From Christensenellaceae bacterium (GTDB lineage: Bacteria > Bacillota > Clostridia > Christensenellales > UBA1750): a stretch of DNA of 64,000 bases. The position numbers and the translations under genes were made by a program. The stretch spans positions 62,001 to 126,000 of the forward strand of contig JAITGM010000007.1 in assembly GCA_031280685.1 (NCBI GenBank). Direction: 5' to 3'. Below the pieces are notes generated by a model, which searched no databases, was not told the origin of the DNA, and saw only the letters and a program-made list of their open reading frames with translations. Shown one piece after another: positions 8,754-16,917 of the stretch (position 1 is the first letter of the stretch; every line of letters begins with the position of its first letter).

Positions 8754-8782
8754 TTGCTCTCGCCCCCGCTCTGTGCTACACT
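8754..8782 (+). promoter_or_regulatory. Candidate promoter of the IclR gene
   Basis: TTGCTC (8754-8759) and TACACT (8777-8782) with a 17-base spacer, about 65 bases before the start codon. Confidence 0.5.
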
Positions 8783-8854
8783 TATCAAAAGGGCGCGCCC
8801 GGCGCAAAAACCAGGGTGCGCCACACAGACCGCGCTTGCGGAGGGGTGTTTTTC

Positions 8855-9616
8855 ATGGAAAAGGCGACCGTTCAATCCATCGACAGGGCTCTGACCATCA
8901 TCGAAACCCTGGCTAGCGAAAAGGATGGACTCGGCGTGACCGAAATCGCCGGCAAGGTGAGCCTGCACAAGTCCACCGTCCACCGCCTGCTCTCTGCCCT
9001 TGCAGAGCGCGGCTATGTGGAGCAGCGCGCGGGCAGCGCCTACCGCCTGGGCATGAAGCTGGTCGAGCTTTCGAGCCTGTACCTCAATCAGGTCGAGCTG
9101 AAGACCGAAGCGCAGCCCTATTTGCGGTGGCTTCTGCAAAAGACCCGGCAGCCGGTGCATCTCTCCATCCTCGAGGATTTGGAGATCGTCTACATCGACA
9201 AGATCGAGTCTATTCACTCCATCCGAATGTATTCGCAGATCGGCAGGCGCTGCCCGGCGATGTGCACCGCCATGGGCAAGGCACTGCTCTCGGGCTTGCC
9301 GGATGCCGAGCTTTGCGCCAAGGTGCGCGCCGCAAAGATCCCGACCTACACCTCCCGCTCCATCACCGATCCGGCGCTTTTAATCAAGGAGATCCGCTCG
9401 GCCCGCGCGCAGGGCTGGTCGAGGGACGATCAGGAGCACGAGCCCGGCATCCGCTGCATCGCCGCGCCGATCCGCGACTATCGGGGCAACGTCATCGCCG
9501 CGGTTTCCACCTCCGGCCAAAAGCAGATTTTGAGCCCCGCGCGCGACCAAGAAATCGCGGGCTTTGTCATGGAGGCGGCCGAGAGCATCTCCCAGCGCAT
9601 CGGCTACCACCCATAG
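8855..9616 (+). CDS. IclR family transcriptional regulator
   Basis: 253 aa. Residues 1-65 form a winged helix-turn-helix (VQSIDRALTIIETLA...GLGVTEIAGKVSLHKSTVHRLLSALAERGYV), followed by the IclR effector-binding domain with RCPAMCTAMGKALLSGLP and DDQEHEPGIRCIAAPIRD, the segment that lines the small-molecule pocket. Such proteins typically repress or activate sugar or aromatic acid catabolism operons. The start at 8855 follows GGAGGGG. The HAD-kinase gene begins 10 bases after its stop, so the pair probably form an operon; the effector is unknown. Confidence 0.92.
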   Translation: MEKATVQSIDRALTIIETLASEKDGLGVTEIAGKVSLHKSTVHRLLSALAERGYVEQRAGSAYRLGMKLVELSSLYLNQVELKTEAQPYLRWLLQKTRQPVHLSILEDLEIVYIDKIESIHSIRMYSQIGRRCPAMCTAMGKALLSGLPDAELCAKVRAAKIPTYTSRSITDPALLIKEIRSARAQGWSRDDQEHEPGIRCIAAPIRDYRGNVIAAVSTSGQKQILSPARDQEIAGFVMEAAESISQRIGYHP

Positions 9617-9625
9617 AGGCGCAGG

Positions 9626-10876
9626 ATGACTCTCTTTTTTGATCTGGACGGCACCCTGTTTGAAACCGGGCCCTGCGTCGCTACCGCGGCGCAGGGCCTG
9701 CTTGCGGAATATGGCCTGCCTTCCCTGACGGAAGCCGCGATCTTAAGCGGCCTTGGCAAGCCCTCCCTGGAGTTCCTGCGCGGCCTCTTGCCGGATGGAA
9801 TGGATCCCGCGAGCGTTCGCGGCCGCTTCCGCGAGCTGGAGCGCGACGCGATCCGAGCGCGGGGCAAGCTCTATCCCGGCGCGCGTGAGCTGCTCGAGAA
9901 TCTGCGCAAGGCAGGGCATTCCCTTCATATTTGCTCGAACGGCAGCGCGGAGTACCTTCAAATCGTGCTCCGGGCGACGGGCATTGAAGGGCTTTTCGAT
10001 GGGGTGCACAGCGCGAGCGAGCACCCGAGCAAGGGCGCGCTGCTGCGGGCTCTTTTGCGGCCTGGCGAAGCTGCGCTGCTCATCGGCGATACGCGCTTTG
10101 ACCTGCAGGCGGCCGAATGCTGCCGCATCCCCTTCATCGCGGCGCGCTACGGCTATGGCTCGCGCGGAGAGCTGGCGCCCGCCTGCCTTTTTGCGGACTC
10201 GCCGAGCGAAATCGCCTCCCGCGTCGCCCAGGCCTGCGTTTTCGTGGCCATTTCAGAGGAAATCAAACGAAAAAGCGCTAAAATTGTGGGCGTCAACGGT
10301 GTGGACTGCTCCGGCAAAACGCGCTTTGCCCAAACGCTCGCGCGCTTCCTTCAAGCGTCAGGGCAAGAGGCCTCGGTCGTTCACGGGGACGACTTCCACA
10401 ACCCTGCGGCCCTCCGCGCACAGGGGGATGACGAGGCCGAAAGCTACCTGCGCAACGCCTTCGATCAGGAGCGGCTCGCCCGCGAGATTCTTGCGCCTTT
10501 CCGGACCGATGGCGCCCTGCGAAAGGAGTTGCTTTGCCTAGATCTTCAAAGCGATCTCTTCGAGCGGCGCATCCGGCTGGACGCGGGCGAAGGCAGCGTT
10601 TTGCTCGTCGAAGGGGTTCTGCTCTTCCGCGAGCCGCTTTTGCCCTATTTTGACTTAAAAATCTTCCTAAAAGTCGGCTTTGACGAGCTTCTGCGGCGCG
10701 CCGCGCTGCGGGATGTTCCCCTGATGGGCGAGGGCATCCTCGGAAAGTACCGGCGGCGTTATATTCCGGCGCAAACGCGCTATTTGAATGAAAACGCCCC
10801 CGAAAGCGGCGCGGATTTCGTCGTTTGCAACGAAGACTTTGCCCGGCCTGCCATCCTGCGGCAACCGGGGCGTTAA
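9626..10876 (+). CDS. HAD-family phosphatase fused to a P-loop nucleoside kinase-like domain
   Basis: 416 aa with two domains. Residues about 1-205 are a phosphoglycolate-phosphatase-like HAD domain: motif I FFDLDGTL, motif II ICSNGS, motif III Lys in the HPSKGALL segment, and motif IV LIGDTRFDLQAA. Residues about 220-416 are a uridine-kinase-like P-loop domain with Walker A GVDCSGKT, a VVHGDDFHNP segment and a C-terminal lid-like RRRYIPAQTRY. Opposite activities (dephosphorylation and phosphorylation) on one chain suggest a nucleoside or sugar salvage role, but the substrate is not recognisable. It follows the IclR gene by 10 bases. Confidence 0.82.
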   Translation: MTLFFDLDGTLFETGPCVATAAQGLLAEYGLPSLTEAAILSGLGKPSLEFLRGLLPDGMDPASVRGRFRELERDAIRARGKLYPGARELLENLRKAGHSLHICSNGSAEYLQIVLRATGIEGLFDGVHSASEHPSKGALLRALLRPGEAALLIGDTRFDLQAAECCRIPFIAARYGYGSRGELAPACLFADSPSEIASRVAQACVFVAISEEIKRKSAKIVGVNGVDCSGKTRFAQTLARFLQASGQEASVVHGDDFHNPAALRAQGDDEAESYLRNAFDQERLAREILAPFRTDGALRKELLCLDLQSDLFERRIRLDAGEGSVLLVEGVLLFREPLLPYFDLKIFLKVGFDELLRRAALRDVPLMGEGILGKYRRRYIPAQTRYLNENAPESGADFVVCNEDFARPAILRQPGR

Positions 10877-10930
10877 AGCTTTTCGCCAAGCGCGTCATTT
10901 GACTCAAACCCAGCAAAAAGAAGGCCGTGT

Positions 10931-11138
10931 TTCGTCATTTTGGAGGGGATGGGTTCCCTTCCGGCCACTCCGCGCGGGGCATGGCTAGGGCTGCAATAAG
11001 TCCGTGCGGCGCTTGGTTGTTTGCGCCCGAAACTGCGTCAGCTTGGCCTTAAAGCGCCTTGAAACCATGAAAAACGCCTCGTTTTCGCCGTTTTTCGTCG
11101 TTTTTGAAGGGGCAAGTTCCCTCCCGGCCGTTCTGCGC
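10931..11138. repeat. Imperfect direct repeat in a non-coding spacer
   Basis: The spacer 10877-11223 holds no gene. Two imperfect copies of a roughly 44-base unit lie at about 10931-10974 and 11094-11138; both read TTCGTC..TTTTGnAGGGG...TTCCCT..CCGGCC..TC.GCG. Sequence upstream of each copy is also loosely similar, so this could be an old duplication of about 160 bases. Confidence 0.45.
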
Positions 11139-11141
11139 TCC

Positions 11142-11162
11142 AAAAAAGCGGGGCGCTTTTTT
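11142..11162. terminator. Short bidirectional hairpin with T run
   Basis: AAAAAAGCG and CGCTTTTTT form a 9-bp stem with a GGG loop immediately before the PadR promoter. It could stop readthrough from the HAD-kinase gene. Confidence 0.5.
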
Positions 11163-11164
11163 GC

Positions 11165-11193
11165 TTGACATACTGTGTGAAACACCATATAAT
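11165..11193 (+). promoter_or_regulatory. Consensus promoter of the padR-HAAS operon
   Basis: TTGACA (11165-11170) and TATAAT (11188-11193) with a 17-base spacer, a perfect sigma-A match. The sequence between them and the start codon is AT-rich with short dyads, the expected place for PadR autoregulation. Confidence 0.85.
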
Positions 11194-11223
11194 ATCTATA
11201 ACGATACAATGTGAGGTGAGGGC

Positions 11224-11580
11224 ATGCCCACGAAGGAGGAGCTGCTTTCGGGCTTTATTCAGGAGCTTCGGCGCGGAACGATCCTGCTACCGGTGCTGAG
11301 CAAGCTGCAAAGGCCCGCCTATGGCTACGAGCTGATCGCGGATCTGGCGCGGGGCGGTGTGCGGATCGAGGCCAACACGCTCTATCCCCTTTTGCGCAGG
11401 CTAGAAGGGCAGGGGCTGCTCGAAGCCAGCTGGAGCCTGGACGCCGCCAAGCCGCGCAAGTACTATGCGGCCACGCTCCTTGGGCTGGAGCTGCTGCGCG
11501 ACATGAAGGCGCACTGGCAAAGGGCCGTTTTGAGCCTGCAGACCATCTTGGAGGAGGATTTGCCGCATGACCAACCCTGA
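11224..11580 (+). CDS. PadR family transcriptional regulator
   Basis: 118 aa. A winged-helix domain with GTILLPVLSKLQRPAYGYELIADLARGGVRIEANTLYPLLRRLEGQGLLEASW, the classic PadR signature, followed by a short C-terminal dimerisation helix. PadR proteins repress small operons, often of membrane proteins or efflux pumps. The gene overlaps the downstream HAAS-domain gene by 14 bases, a pairing common in Bacillota where PadR controls a HAAS-domain membrane protein. A perfect promoter lies upstream and autorepression is likely. Confidence 0.92.
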   Translation: MPTKEELLSGFIQELRRGTILLPVLSKLQRPAYGYELIADLARGGVRIEANTLYPLLRRLEGQGLLEASWSLDAAKPRKYYAATLLGLELLRDMKAHWQRAVLSLQTILEEDLPHDQP

Positions 11581-12565
11581 GCTGACCGAACGCTACATCT
11601 ACGCAGCCACCAGACGGCTGCCGCCCAAGATGCGCACGGACTTGGAAAAGGAACTGCGCGGCCTGATCGCGGATATGCTTGAAGAACGCTGCGGCGAAGT
11701 GACTCCCACGGAGCACGACCTGCGCGTGGTGCTAACTGAGCTTGGCAGCCCGGGCGAGTTCGCGCGGAAAAGCCTGGGCGACCGGCCGCAGGCGCTGCTT
11801 GGCGGCGAGGTTTACCCAAGCTATGTGCTCGTGCTGAAAATCGTGATAGCGGCGACCGCCTTTGGGCTGACGCTGGCCATGGTTTTGTCTTTTGTGACCG
11901 ACGGCGCGGCGACGCATCCTTTAGTGGCGGCGCTGGAATGGCTTTCCTCCTTATTTTTTGGCGAAATGCTCGCCTTTGGTTTCGTCACGCTGATCTTCGT
12001 CCTCTTCGAGCGGCGCGGCGTGAAATTCCAAATGGGGGAAGAAGGGCTCGACTCCCTGCCACCCGTGCCCAAGTCCAGGGAGCGCATCCCGCCTTGGGAG
12101 CCGATTTGCGGCATCGCGTTTTGCCTCGGGTTCCTCTTCGTCTTTCTCGTTTGCCCGCAGATCATTGGCGGCTATTTCAGCCGAGATTTCGTCTGGACGC
12201 CGATCTTCGAGGCCGCGGCCATCCGGCGGGGCTGGCCGATCTTGCTGGCCTTTGCGGCGCTGGGCATCTGCCGCGAAATCATCAAGCTGCTGGAGGGACG
12301 CTATTCCAGGCGCGTGGCGCTGGTTTCCCTTGGCGCCGACCTGCTCTCGCTCCCGCTGGCGCTTGGCTTCTTTTGGAACCCCGCTCTGATCAACCCGATC
12401 TTCGTCGGGCAGATCCATGCGCTGCTGGCGGATGTGGGCGAGCTAATGCTCTTTGGGCGCATGCATCACTTCATGGGCTGCGTGGTGCTCTTCGCCCTCG
12501 TTTTGGATGCCGCGACCTCTCTCTTTCGCGCATTCCGGGCGGGGCGCGAGCAGGGCGAGGTCTAG
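11567..12565 (+). CDS. HAAS-domain integral membrane protein
   Basis: 332 aa. The N-terminal 75 residues (YIYAATRRLPPKMRTDLEKELRGLIADMLEE...LTELGSPGEFARK) match the HAAS signalling-domain pattern that accompanies PadR regulators. About six hydrophobic segments follow (near 88-110, 120-145, 180-205, 222-240, 255-270 and 295-315). It overlaps padR by 14 bases and is clearly co-expressed. The role is probably envelope stress or sensory signalling; no transport signature is visible. Confidence 0.8.
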   Translation: MTNPELTERYIYAATRRLPPKMRTDLEKELRGLIADMLEERCGEVTPTEHDLRVVLTELGSPGEFARKSLGDRPQALLGGEVYPSYVLVLKIVIAATAFGLTLAMVLSFVTDGAATHPLVAALEWLSSLFFGEMLAFGFVTLIFVLFERRGVKFQMGEEGLDSLPPVPKSRERIPPWEPICGIAFCLGFLFVFLVCPQIIGGYFSRDFVWTPIFEAAAIRRGWPILLAFAALGICREIIKLLEGRYSRRVALVSLGADLLSLPLALGFFWNPALINPIFVGQIHALLADVGELMLFGRMHHFMGCVVLFALVLDAATSLFRAFRAGREQGEV

Positions 12566-12629
12566 GCAGGCGCCGGGGGCTGTGCTATACTCAAATTACC
12601 TATTTTGCTTAAAAGAGGAGGCGCCTTTC

Positions 12630-13277
12630 ATGCCAAAGAGGGTTCTCATCCTGCTGGACGACTACTGGCACCCCAGGCATACCATCGAGCCCGCCCTGCC
12701 CCTGATCCTTCCCGCCGAAGAGTTCGACTTGAGCATCGTGGAAACCGTGGAAGAAGCCCAGGCTCTTCCCTTTGCACCCGATTTGATCGTCAACTTCAAG
12801 GATGGCATCGCCAACACTCAGATTCCGACGCCGAACTGGTACTCAAGCGCGCTGGCCGGGCAGATCCTTGCACTGGTGGAAGGCGGCGCGGGGTTTTTGG
12901 GCATCCATTGCGGGCTGGCCAACATCCCGGATGGCAACGCCGTCTTCACTAAGGTGCTGAAGGGGCGCTTTCTGCGCCACCCACCGCGCTGCCAGGTTCG
13001 CTTTGAGCCAAAGGGCGAGCATCCCATCCTTCAAGGCGTCGAAGCCTTCACGGCGGAGGATGAGCACTACATGGTAGAGGTGCTTGAAGCGCAAACCCAG
13101 GTGCTGGGCAGCAATACCTCGGAGCACGGCACGACCATCGCGCTTTGGGCGCATGCGCTGGGCCGGGGCCGCGTCGCGGGCGTGACGCCCGGGCACAGCA
13201 CCGAGGTGCTGTGCCACCCGCAATACGCCAAGCTGCTGCACAACGCGGCAAAATGGTGTGCCGGGCTCATCTGGTAA
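12630..13277 (+). CDS. ThuA-like domain protein
   Basis: 215 aa, one ThuA (class I glutamine amidotransferase-like) domain. Features are an N-terminal beta strand RVLILLDDYWH, LIVNFKDG, the GGAGFLGIHCGLANI turn, and the histidine-rich end GRGRVAGVTPGHSTEVL. ThuA proteins occur in trehalose or other sugar utilisation loci, but their reaction is poorly defined. The start at 12630 follows a GAGGAGG ribosome site. An SGNH esterase starts 17 bases after it, so a two-gene carbohydrate-related operon is likely. Confidence 0.82.
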   Translation: MPKRVLILLDDYWHPRHTIEPALPLILPAEEFDLSIVETVEEAQALPFAPDLIVNFKDGIANTQIPTPNWYSSALAGQILALVEGGAGFLGIHCGLANIPDGNAVFTKVLKGRFLRHPPRCQVRFEPKGEHPILQGVEAFTAEDEHYMVEVLEAQTQVLGSNTSEHGTTIALWAHALGRGRVAGVTPGHSTEVLCHPQYAKLLHNAAKWCAGLIW

Positions 13278-13293
13278 AAAGGAGGCCTGCCTT

Positions 13294-14379
13294 ATGCCCC
13301 TTATGGAATGGAAGCCCAGGGAACTCAAGCACCTCCGCGTGCTGGGCCGCAGCACTCCCATCGAGCCGCTGAACCTGTTTTGGACGGGCAGCGGCGTGGA
13401 GTTTGACCTGCGCGGCGGCGAACTTTGGGCTGAATTCGAGGCCGATTATGACGATTTGGAACCCTGGTTTTCGGTGCTGCTCAACGGCCATTGCGTATTG
13501 CGCCAGCCGCTTGAAAGGGGCAGGCGCTGGCTGCCCCTGCTCCGCGGGCTCGACGCAAGCAAGCCCCATCACATCCTGATCCTGCGCGAAACCCAGCCCA
13601 TGCCGACCGACCGCTCGACCTGCTTGAAGCTGCACGCGCTGCGCTTCAGCGGCGAGCTTGCCCCCCTGCCCCCACCGAGCTGCCGCATCGAGCTTCTGGG
13701 CGACAGCCTGAGCAGCGCCGAGGGCGCGCTCGGCGGCCCGCAGGATGGCGAATGGCGGCCGATCTGGTTCTCGGCCTGGCAAAACTATGGCAGGCTCTGC
13801 GCCGAGCGGCTCGGCGGCGAGGTGCGCATCCTTACGCAGAGCGGATGGGGCGTTCGCTCCTCGTGGGATAACGACCCTGCCTGCAACCTGCCCGAGTATT
13901 ACGAAAGAGTCTGCGGCGTGGCGCCCGAGGGCGCGAAAGGCGCCTGCCATCAGCCCAACGACTTTGGCGCCTGGAAGCCGGATGTGGTGGTTTGTGCGCT
14001 GGGCACGAACGACCGCGGCGCGACGAACCAGCCTTCCAGGCTAGATGAGCGCACAAACCGCCTCTTTAAGCAGGAAAAGGACGATTTGCAGCCCTTCGAG
14101 AACGCAGCGCTGGCCTTTTTGCAAAAACTTCGCGCCTGCAACCCAGACGCCTACCTTCTGTGGATGTTCTTCGAGGAGGAAGAAGTCGTCCTGCCCCGCC
14201 TGCGCGCCGCCATGGAGCGCTTTCAGGCGCAGGGGGATGCGCGCGCAGAGCTCTTTCTCGTGCCCATGATGAAGCCCAGCGGCGCGCGCTTTCATCCGGG
14301 CGGGGATGAGCACCTGCGCGTGGCGGAGCGCCTTTCGGCCAAAATCGCCGCGATTTTGGGCCTTGCGCGCCCCGAATGA
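13294..14379 (+). CDS. SGNH/GDSL hydrolase, carbohydrate esterase-like
   Basis: 361 aa. The N-terminal ~125 residues form a beta-rich domain as in CE2 acetyl-xylan esterases. The SGNH domain follows: GDSLS with the nucleophile Ser near residue 136, a Gly in TQSGWGVRS, Asn in ALGTNDRG and the terminal FHPGGDEH catalytic His. No signal peptide is visible, so it probably deacetylates imported sugars. It follows the ThuA-like gene by 17 bases with AAGGAGG before the ATG and is ended by a strong terminator. Confidence 0.88.
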   Translation: MPLMEWKPRELKHLRVLGRSTPIEPLNLFWTGSGVEFDLRGGELWAEFEADYDDLEPWFSVLLNGHCVLRQPLERGRRWLPLLRGLDASKPHHILILRETQPMPTDRSTCLKLHALRFSGELAPLPPPSCRIELLGDSLSSAEGALGGPQDGEWRPIWFSAWQNYGRLCAERLGGEVRILTQSGWGVRSSWDNDPACNLPEYYERVCGVAPEGAKGACHQPNDFGAWKPDVVVCALGTNDRGATNQPSRLDERTNRLFKQEKDDLQPFENAALAFLQKLRACNPDAYLLWMFFEEEEVVLPRLRAAMERFQAQGDARAELFLVPMMKPSGARFHPGGDEHLRVAERLSAKIAAILGLARPE

Positions 14380-14400
14380 CCGATGCGCTTTTATGGAGAG

Positions 14401-14430
14401 AACCGGGAAGCCTGGGGCTTCCCGGTTTTC
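14401..14430 (+). terminator. Intrinsic terminator after the SGNH esterase
   Basis: AACCGGGAAGCC and GGCTTCCCGGTT form a near-perfect stem with a short loop and a following T run. Confidence 0.85.
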
Positions 14431-14434
14431 GTTC

Positions 14435-14463
14435 TTGACAGGGGCGGCTTCGCCCGATATACT
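14435..14463 (+). promoter_or_regulatory. Promoter of tRNA-Ser(GGA)
   Basis: TTGACA (14435-14440) and TATACT (14458-14463) with a 17-base spacer, about 45 bases upstream of the tRNA. Confidence 0.85.
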
Positions 14464-14508
14464 AAAGGGCGTTCGGCGGCTTGCCGCCTCGCCGTGTGAC
14501 CGGCCTTT

Positions 14509-14599
14509 GGAGAGATGGCTGAGTGGTCTAAGGCGCGCGACTGGAAATCGCGTGTGCGTTAATAGCGCACCTAGGGTTCAAATCCCTATCTCTCCGCCA
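14509..14599 (+). tRNA. tRNA-Ser(GGA), prophage insertion site
   Basis: GGAGAGA at the 5' end pairs with TCTCTCC at 14589-14595, followed by discriminator G and an encoded CCA. The anticodon loop CTGGAAA gives anticodon GGA, and the long variable arm (GTGCGTTAATAGCGCAC) is typical of tRNA-Ser. The prophage begins inside its last bases; the phage supplies an identical GCCA so the tRNA stays intact. Its original terminator now lies 34 kb away at 48985. Confidence 0.96.
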
Positions 14600-14620
14600 A
14601 TGCAATTCAAATCCGAACCC
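14592..14620. other. attL (core plus phage-side arm)
   Basis: Core CTCCGCCA at 14592-14599, followed by the phage arm AAATCCGAACCC (14609-14620). This arm is the exact inverse complement of the arm at 48953-48964, which flanks the other junction. Confidence 0.8.
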
Positions 14621-14675
14621 GCAATTTATCTTCGTAAACGGTGTGTTCGGCTGTGTCTTCAAGCGGTAAGATGCA

Positions 14676-14721
14676 GAAAAAGCCCCCGTGCCAAGCCATA
14701 AGGCCAGCACGGGGGCTTTCA
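14676..14721 (-). terminator. Terminator at the left end of the prophage
   Basis: AGCCCCCGTGC and GCACGGGGGCT form an 11-bp stem. On the minus strand it is followed by TTTTTC and ends the lysis operon. In the excised circle the integrase gene would converge on it from the other side. Confidence 0.8.
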
Positions 14722-14749
14722 CATGTGTAAGTAGTTTTCTTCGCCGGGT

Positions 14750-15592
14750 TTATTCCTTCCACGTACCGCCCAGCGCGGTAACGGTGAATTTGCCCGCTCT
14801 GCCGTCTACAATAAGACGGTTCATTGACTGGAAGTGTCGCACGGCCTGCGCTGTGAAGCGCCCGTAGATACCGTCCGCGCCCATAGCACCGCAACCAAAG
14901 CTGCGGGCAATCAGGGCATTTTGCAAGGCTGCCACGTCGTCGCCTTTAACAAGCGGCTTCGTAATTTTCAGAACGCGCGATACTTCAAAGCCTCCACCTG
15001 CCGCGGGCGGCGCTTGCGGTTGTGGTGTGGTGTCGCCTGTTGGCGTGTCCGGCGCGGCGGGTTCAATATCAGCCTTAAAGAATGAAGGCCGCCCGTATGC
15101 GTTCCAGCCTCCAGCCTTCAACGGGCGCTTTACTACGCCGTCGTCGCGGCCTTTGGCCTCGATCACGTTTAATTCGCCGTCTACCACATAACCAATATGG
15201 TAGGCTTCGCCCTTCTTCTGCTTGCCGTCGTCGCTGTCCTTCGTATAGGTTTTGAAAACCCAATCGCCGCGGCGCACATCTGCCTTTGCCAACTTTTCGC
15301 AATTTCGCAAAAGGCCGTTTGCCGTGGTGTCGCTCTTCAAAATTCCCTTCATATTTTGCAGGAAATACATAGCAAGGCCGGAACAATCGAAGGCGCGCAA
15401 CACGTCGCCAAAACCTGCTTCGCATTGAGCCTTCCAGAATTCCATAGCCCGCTTTGCGTTTTTCTCTGACGTTTCCCGCCCCTTGATCCATTCTTCGGTT
15501 ATCTCGCCGCCCTGCTGCCCCTGTGCGCCCCAAACATAAATAGAGTGGTTGCGCAACTGTTCTTCAAGGTATTGTATAAACTCATTCAGCAT
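14750..15592 (-). CDS. Phage lysin: NlpC/P60-type peptidase with peptidoglycan-binding domain
   Basis: 280 aa. The N-terminal domain has FDCSGLAMYFLQ with the catalytic Cys, and HIGYVVDG with the His, as in NlpC/P60/CHAP amidases. A Pro/Thr linker (DTPTGDTTPQPQAPPAAG) leads to a C-terminal PG_binding_1 repeat (VKGDDVAALQNALI...ADGIYGRFTAQAVRHFQ). It cleaves peptidoglycan peptides at host lysis. I chose ATG 15592 because GGAGGG sits 6 bases upstream; a longer frame to 15649 lacks one. It is the last gene of the late operon. Confidence 0.88.
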   Translation of the reverse strand: MLNEFIQYLEEQLRNHSIYVWGAQGQQGGEITEEWIKGRETSEKNAKRAMEFWKAQCEAGFGDVLRAFDCSGLAMYFLQNMKGILKSDTTANGLLRNCEKLAKADVRRGDWVFKTYTKDSDDGKQKKGEAYHIGYVVDGELNVIEAKGRDDGVVKRPLKAGGWNAYGRPSFFKADIEPAAPDTPTGDTTPQPQAPPAAGGGFEVSRVLKITKPLVKGDDVAALQNALIARSFGCGAMGADGIYGRFTAQAVRHFQSMNRLIVDGRAGKFTVTALGGTWKE

Positions 15593-15729
15593 ATAAAGCC
15601 CTCCAGTTATAGAGAAGCCCCGCACCGCTGCGAAGCCAGCGCGGGGCATTCCTGTTATTTACGGCGGGGAAGCCCCCGCCGCCATTAAGCTAACCGCCGA
15701 AAGGAAGAAAGAGCGGCCAGCGAAACGGT

Positions 15730-16152
15730 TTATTCGTTTGTCTTCGGCAAGGCGAAGACTGCCGCTTCAATGCACCCGTTTACAATCTTGCGCACATCGT
15801 CGGTTACGTCAATGTCGGCAATGCGCAAGCAATCGAATACAATGTCGGTTGCTGCCTGCTTCCGCTGTGCCGCCTCGATCTGGCTTGTTTTATATAGCTG
15901 CTCGGCGGCCTCCGTTGCCTCTTTTGCGTATTTGATGATCTTGTCCACGATTGTAAAGGCTCCCACTTCGGGGAAGAACCCTTGCAGGCCGTCAACTACC
16001 AATTCGGCAGTATCCAGCGCGCCGGACGTGCCAGACAGCACGCCGGAAATGTCCACGCCCTTTTTCACAAGTCGGGGAATGACGATTGCCAGCCCGCCGA
16101 AGACGGCCAGCACCATAGCCACGATAAAAATAATAACCTGATAACCTTCCAT
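15730..16152 (-). CDS. Phage holin, LLH-like
   Basis: 140 aa with one N-terminal membrane helix (VIIFIVAMVLAVFGGLAIVIP) followed by an amphipathic helical tail (DTAELVVDGLQGFFPE...KIIKYAKEATEAAEQLY), the layout of LLH-type holins. It would form membrane lesions that let lysins reach the wall. It lies between the amidase and the NlpC/P60 lysin genes. Confidence 0.75.
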   Translation of the reverse strand: MEGYQVIIFIVAMVLAVFGGLAIVIPRLVKKGVDISGVLSGTSGALDTAELVVDGLQGFFPEVGAFTIVDKIIKYAKEATEAAEQLYKTSQIEAAQRKQAATDIVFDCLRIADIDVTDDVRKIVNGCIEAAVFALPKTNE

Positions 16153-16173
16153 GTTTGAAACCCTCGCTTTCTT

Positions 16174-16917
16174 TTAGTCCTGTTTTATGAATGCGTCAGT
16201 AAAGCCCGCCGCCTTCGCCTTCTTCAAGGTTGCTTCGGCGTTGGCTTTTACCGAATACGCGCCAATTTGTACGCGGTAGAGCTTGCCGGACGGCTCCGGC
16301 GTGGTCGTCCCGCTCCCGTCGCCCGGCGTGTTGGCCGCCTTCATTTCGGCGGCTACGTCTGCGCGGAAGGTGTCCATGCTCTTCCCATGCTTCGGAAACC
16401 AGTTTTTCGGATCGCCGTGATTGCTGGCAATGCCGCGGGCGTGTCCCTCATAATGCCCGATAATCACGCCATCGGCTGCCGGGTTCAGCCCGAAAAGCCC
16501 GCATAAATAGGCGCAAAGCTCCACGGCCTCGCGGTACACTGCGTTGAAGTATGCCGCGTCGGTCAAGCCGTCTTCGCAAATCTCGAAGCCTATGTGCGTG
16601 TCGTTCACCGAACCTTTATTACCGCTGCCGCCGTGCCATCCGCGCATATCCCACGGCAAGGTTTGATATGTTGCAATGCTGCCATCGGCCAGCTTTCCAA
16701 TAAATCCATGCACGCAAACTTGCCGCCCGTCCGGTTTGTTCTGGTTCCAGTGGTTGTTATACTGGTTTTTTCCTAACAAGCCGTCGTCCGGCCCCACGTA
16801 GCGCTTCAAATTCGGATTGTTCGCACCCGTGGAGTGAACCATAATACCCTTCACCGCAAGAGCCTTGCCCGCTTTGTAACAGTCGTTTTCCGTGAAAATC
16901 AGCTTTCGCAAATTCAT
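16174..16917 (-). CDS. N-acetylmuramoyl-L-alanine amidase with SPOR domain
   Basis: 247 aa. An Amidase_2 (PGRP-like) domain covers residues 1-180: IMVHSTGANNPNLKRYV carries the first zinc His, and GHYEGHARGIASNHGDPKNWFP the later zinc ligands. A Gly/Thr/Pro linker leads to a C-terminal SPOR-like repeat (YRVQIGAYSVKANAEATLKKAKAAGF). It cuts the amide between muramic acid and the stem peptide. Its start overlaps the stop of the upstream small membrane gene by 4 bases. Confidence 0.92.
   Translation of the reverse strand: MNLRKLIFTENDCYKAGKALAVKGIMVHSTGANNPNLKRYVGPDDGLLGKNQYNNHWNQNKPDGRQVCVHGFIGKLADGSIATYQTLPWDMRGWHGGSGNKGSVNDTHIGFEICEDGLTDAAYFNAVYREAVELCAYLCGLFGLNPAADGVIIGHYEGHARGIASNHGDPKNWFPKHGKSMDTFRADVAAEMKAANTPGDGSGTTTPEPSGKLYRVQIGAYSVKANAEATLKKAKAAGFTDAFIKQD

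Noticed and set aside
13267-13950. 227-codon minus-strand frame opposite the SGNH esterase
   Set aside because: The plus-strand gene carries all SGNH motifs and a ribosome site; the reverse frame has neither.
14609-14620. 12-base match to 48953-48964 as a direct-repeat attachment core
   Set aside because: The two copies are in opposite orientation, so they cannot be the crossover core. They fit as symmetric arms of attP instead.
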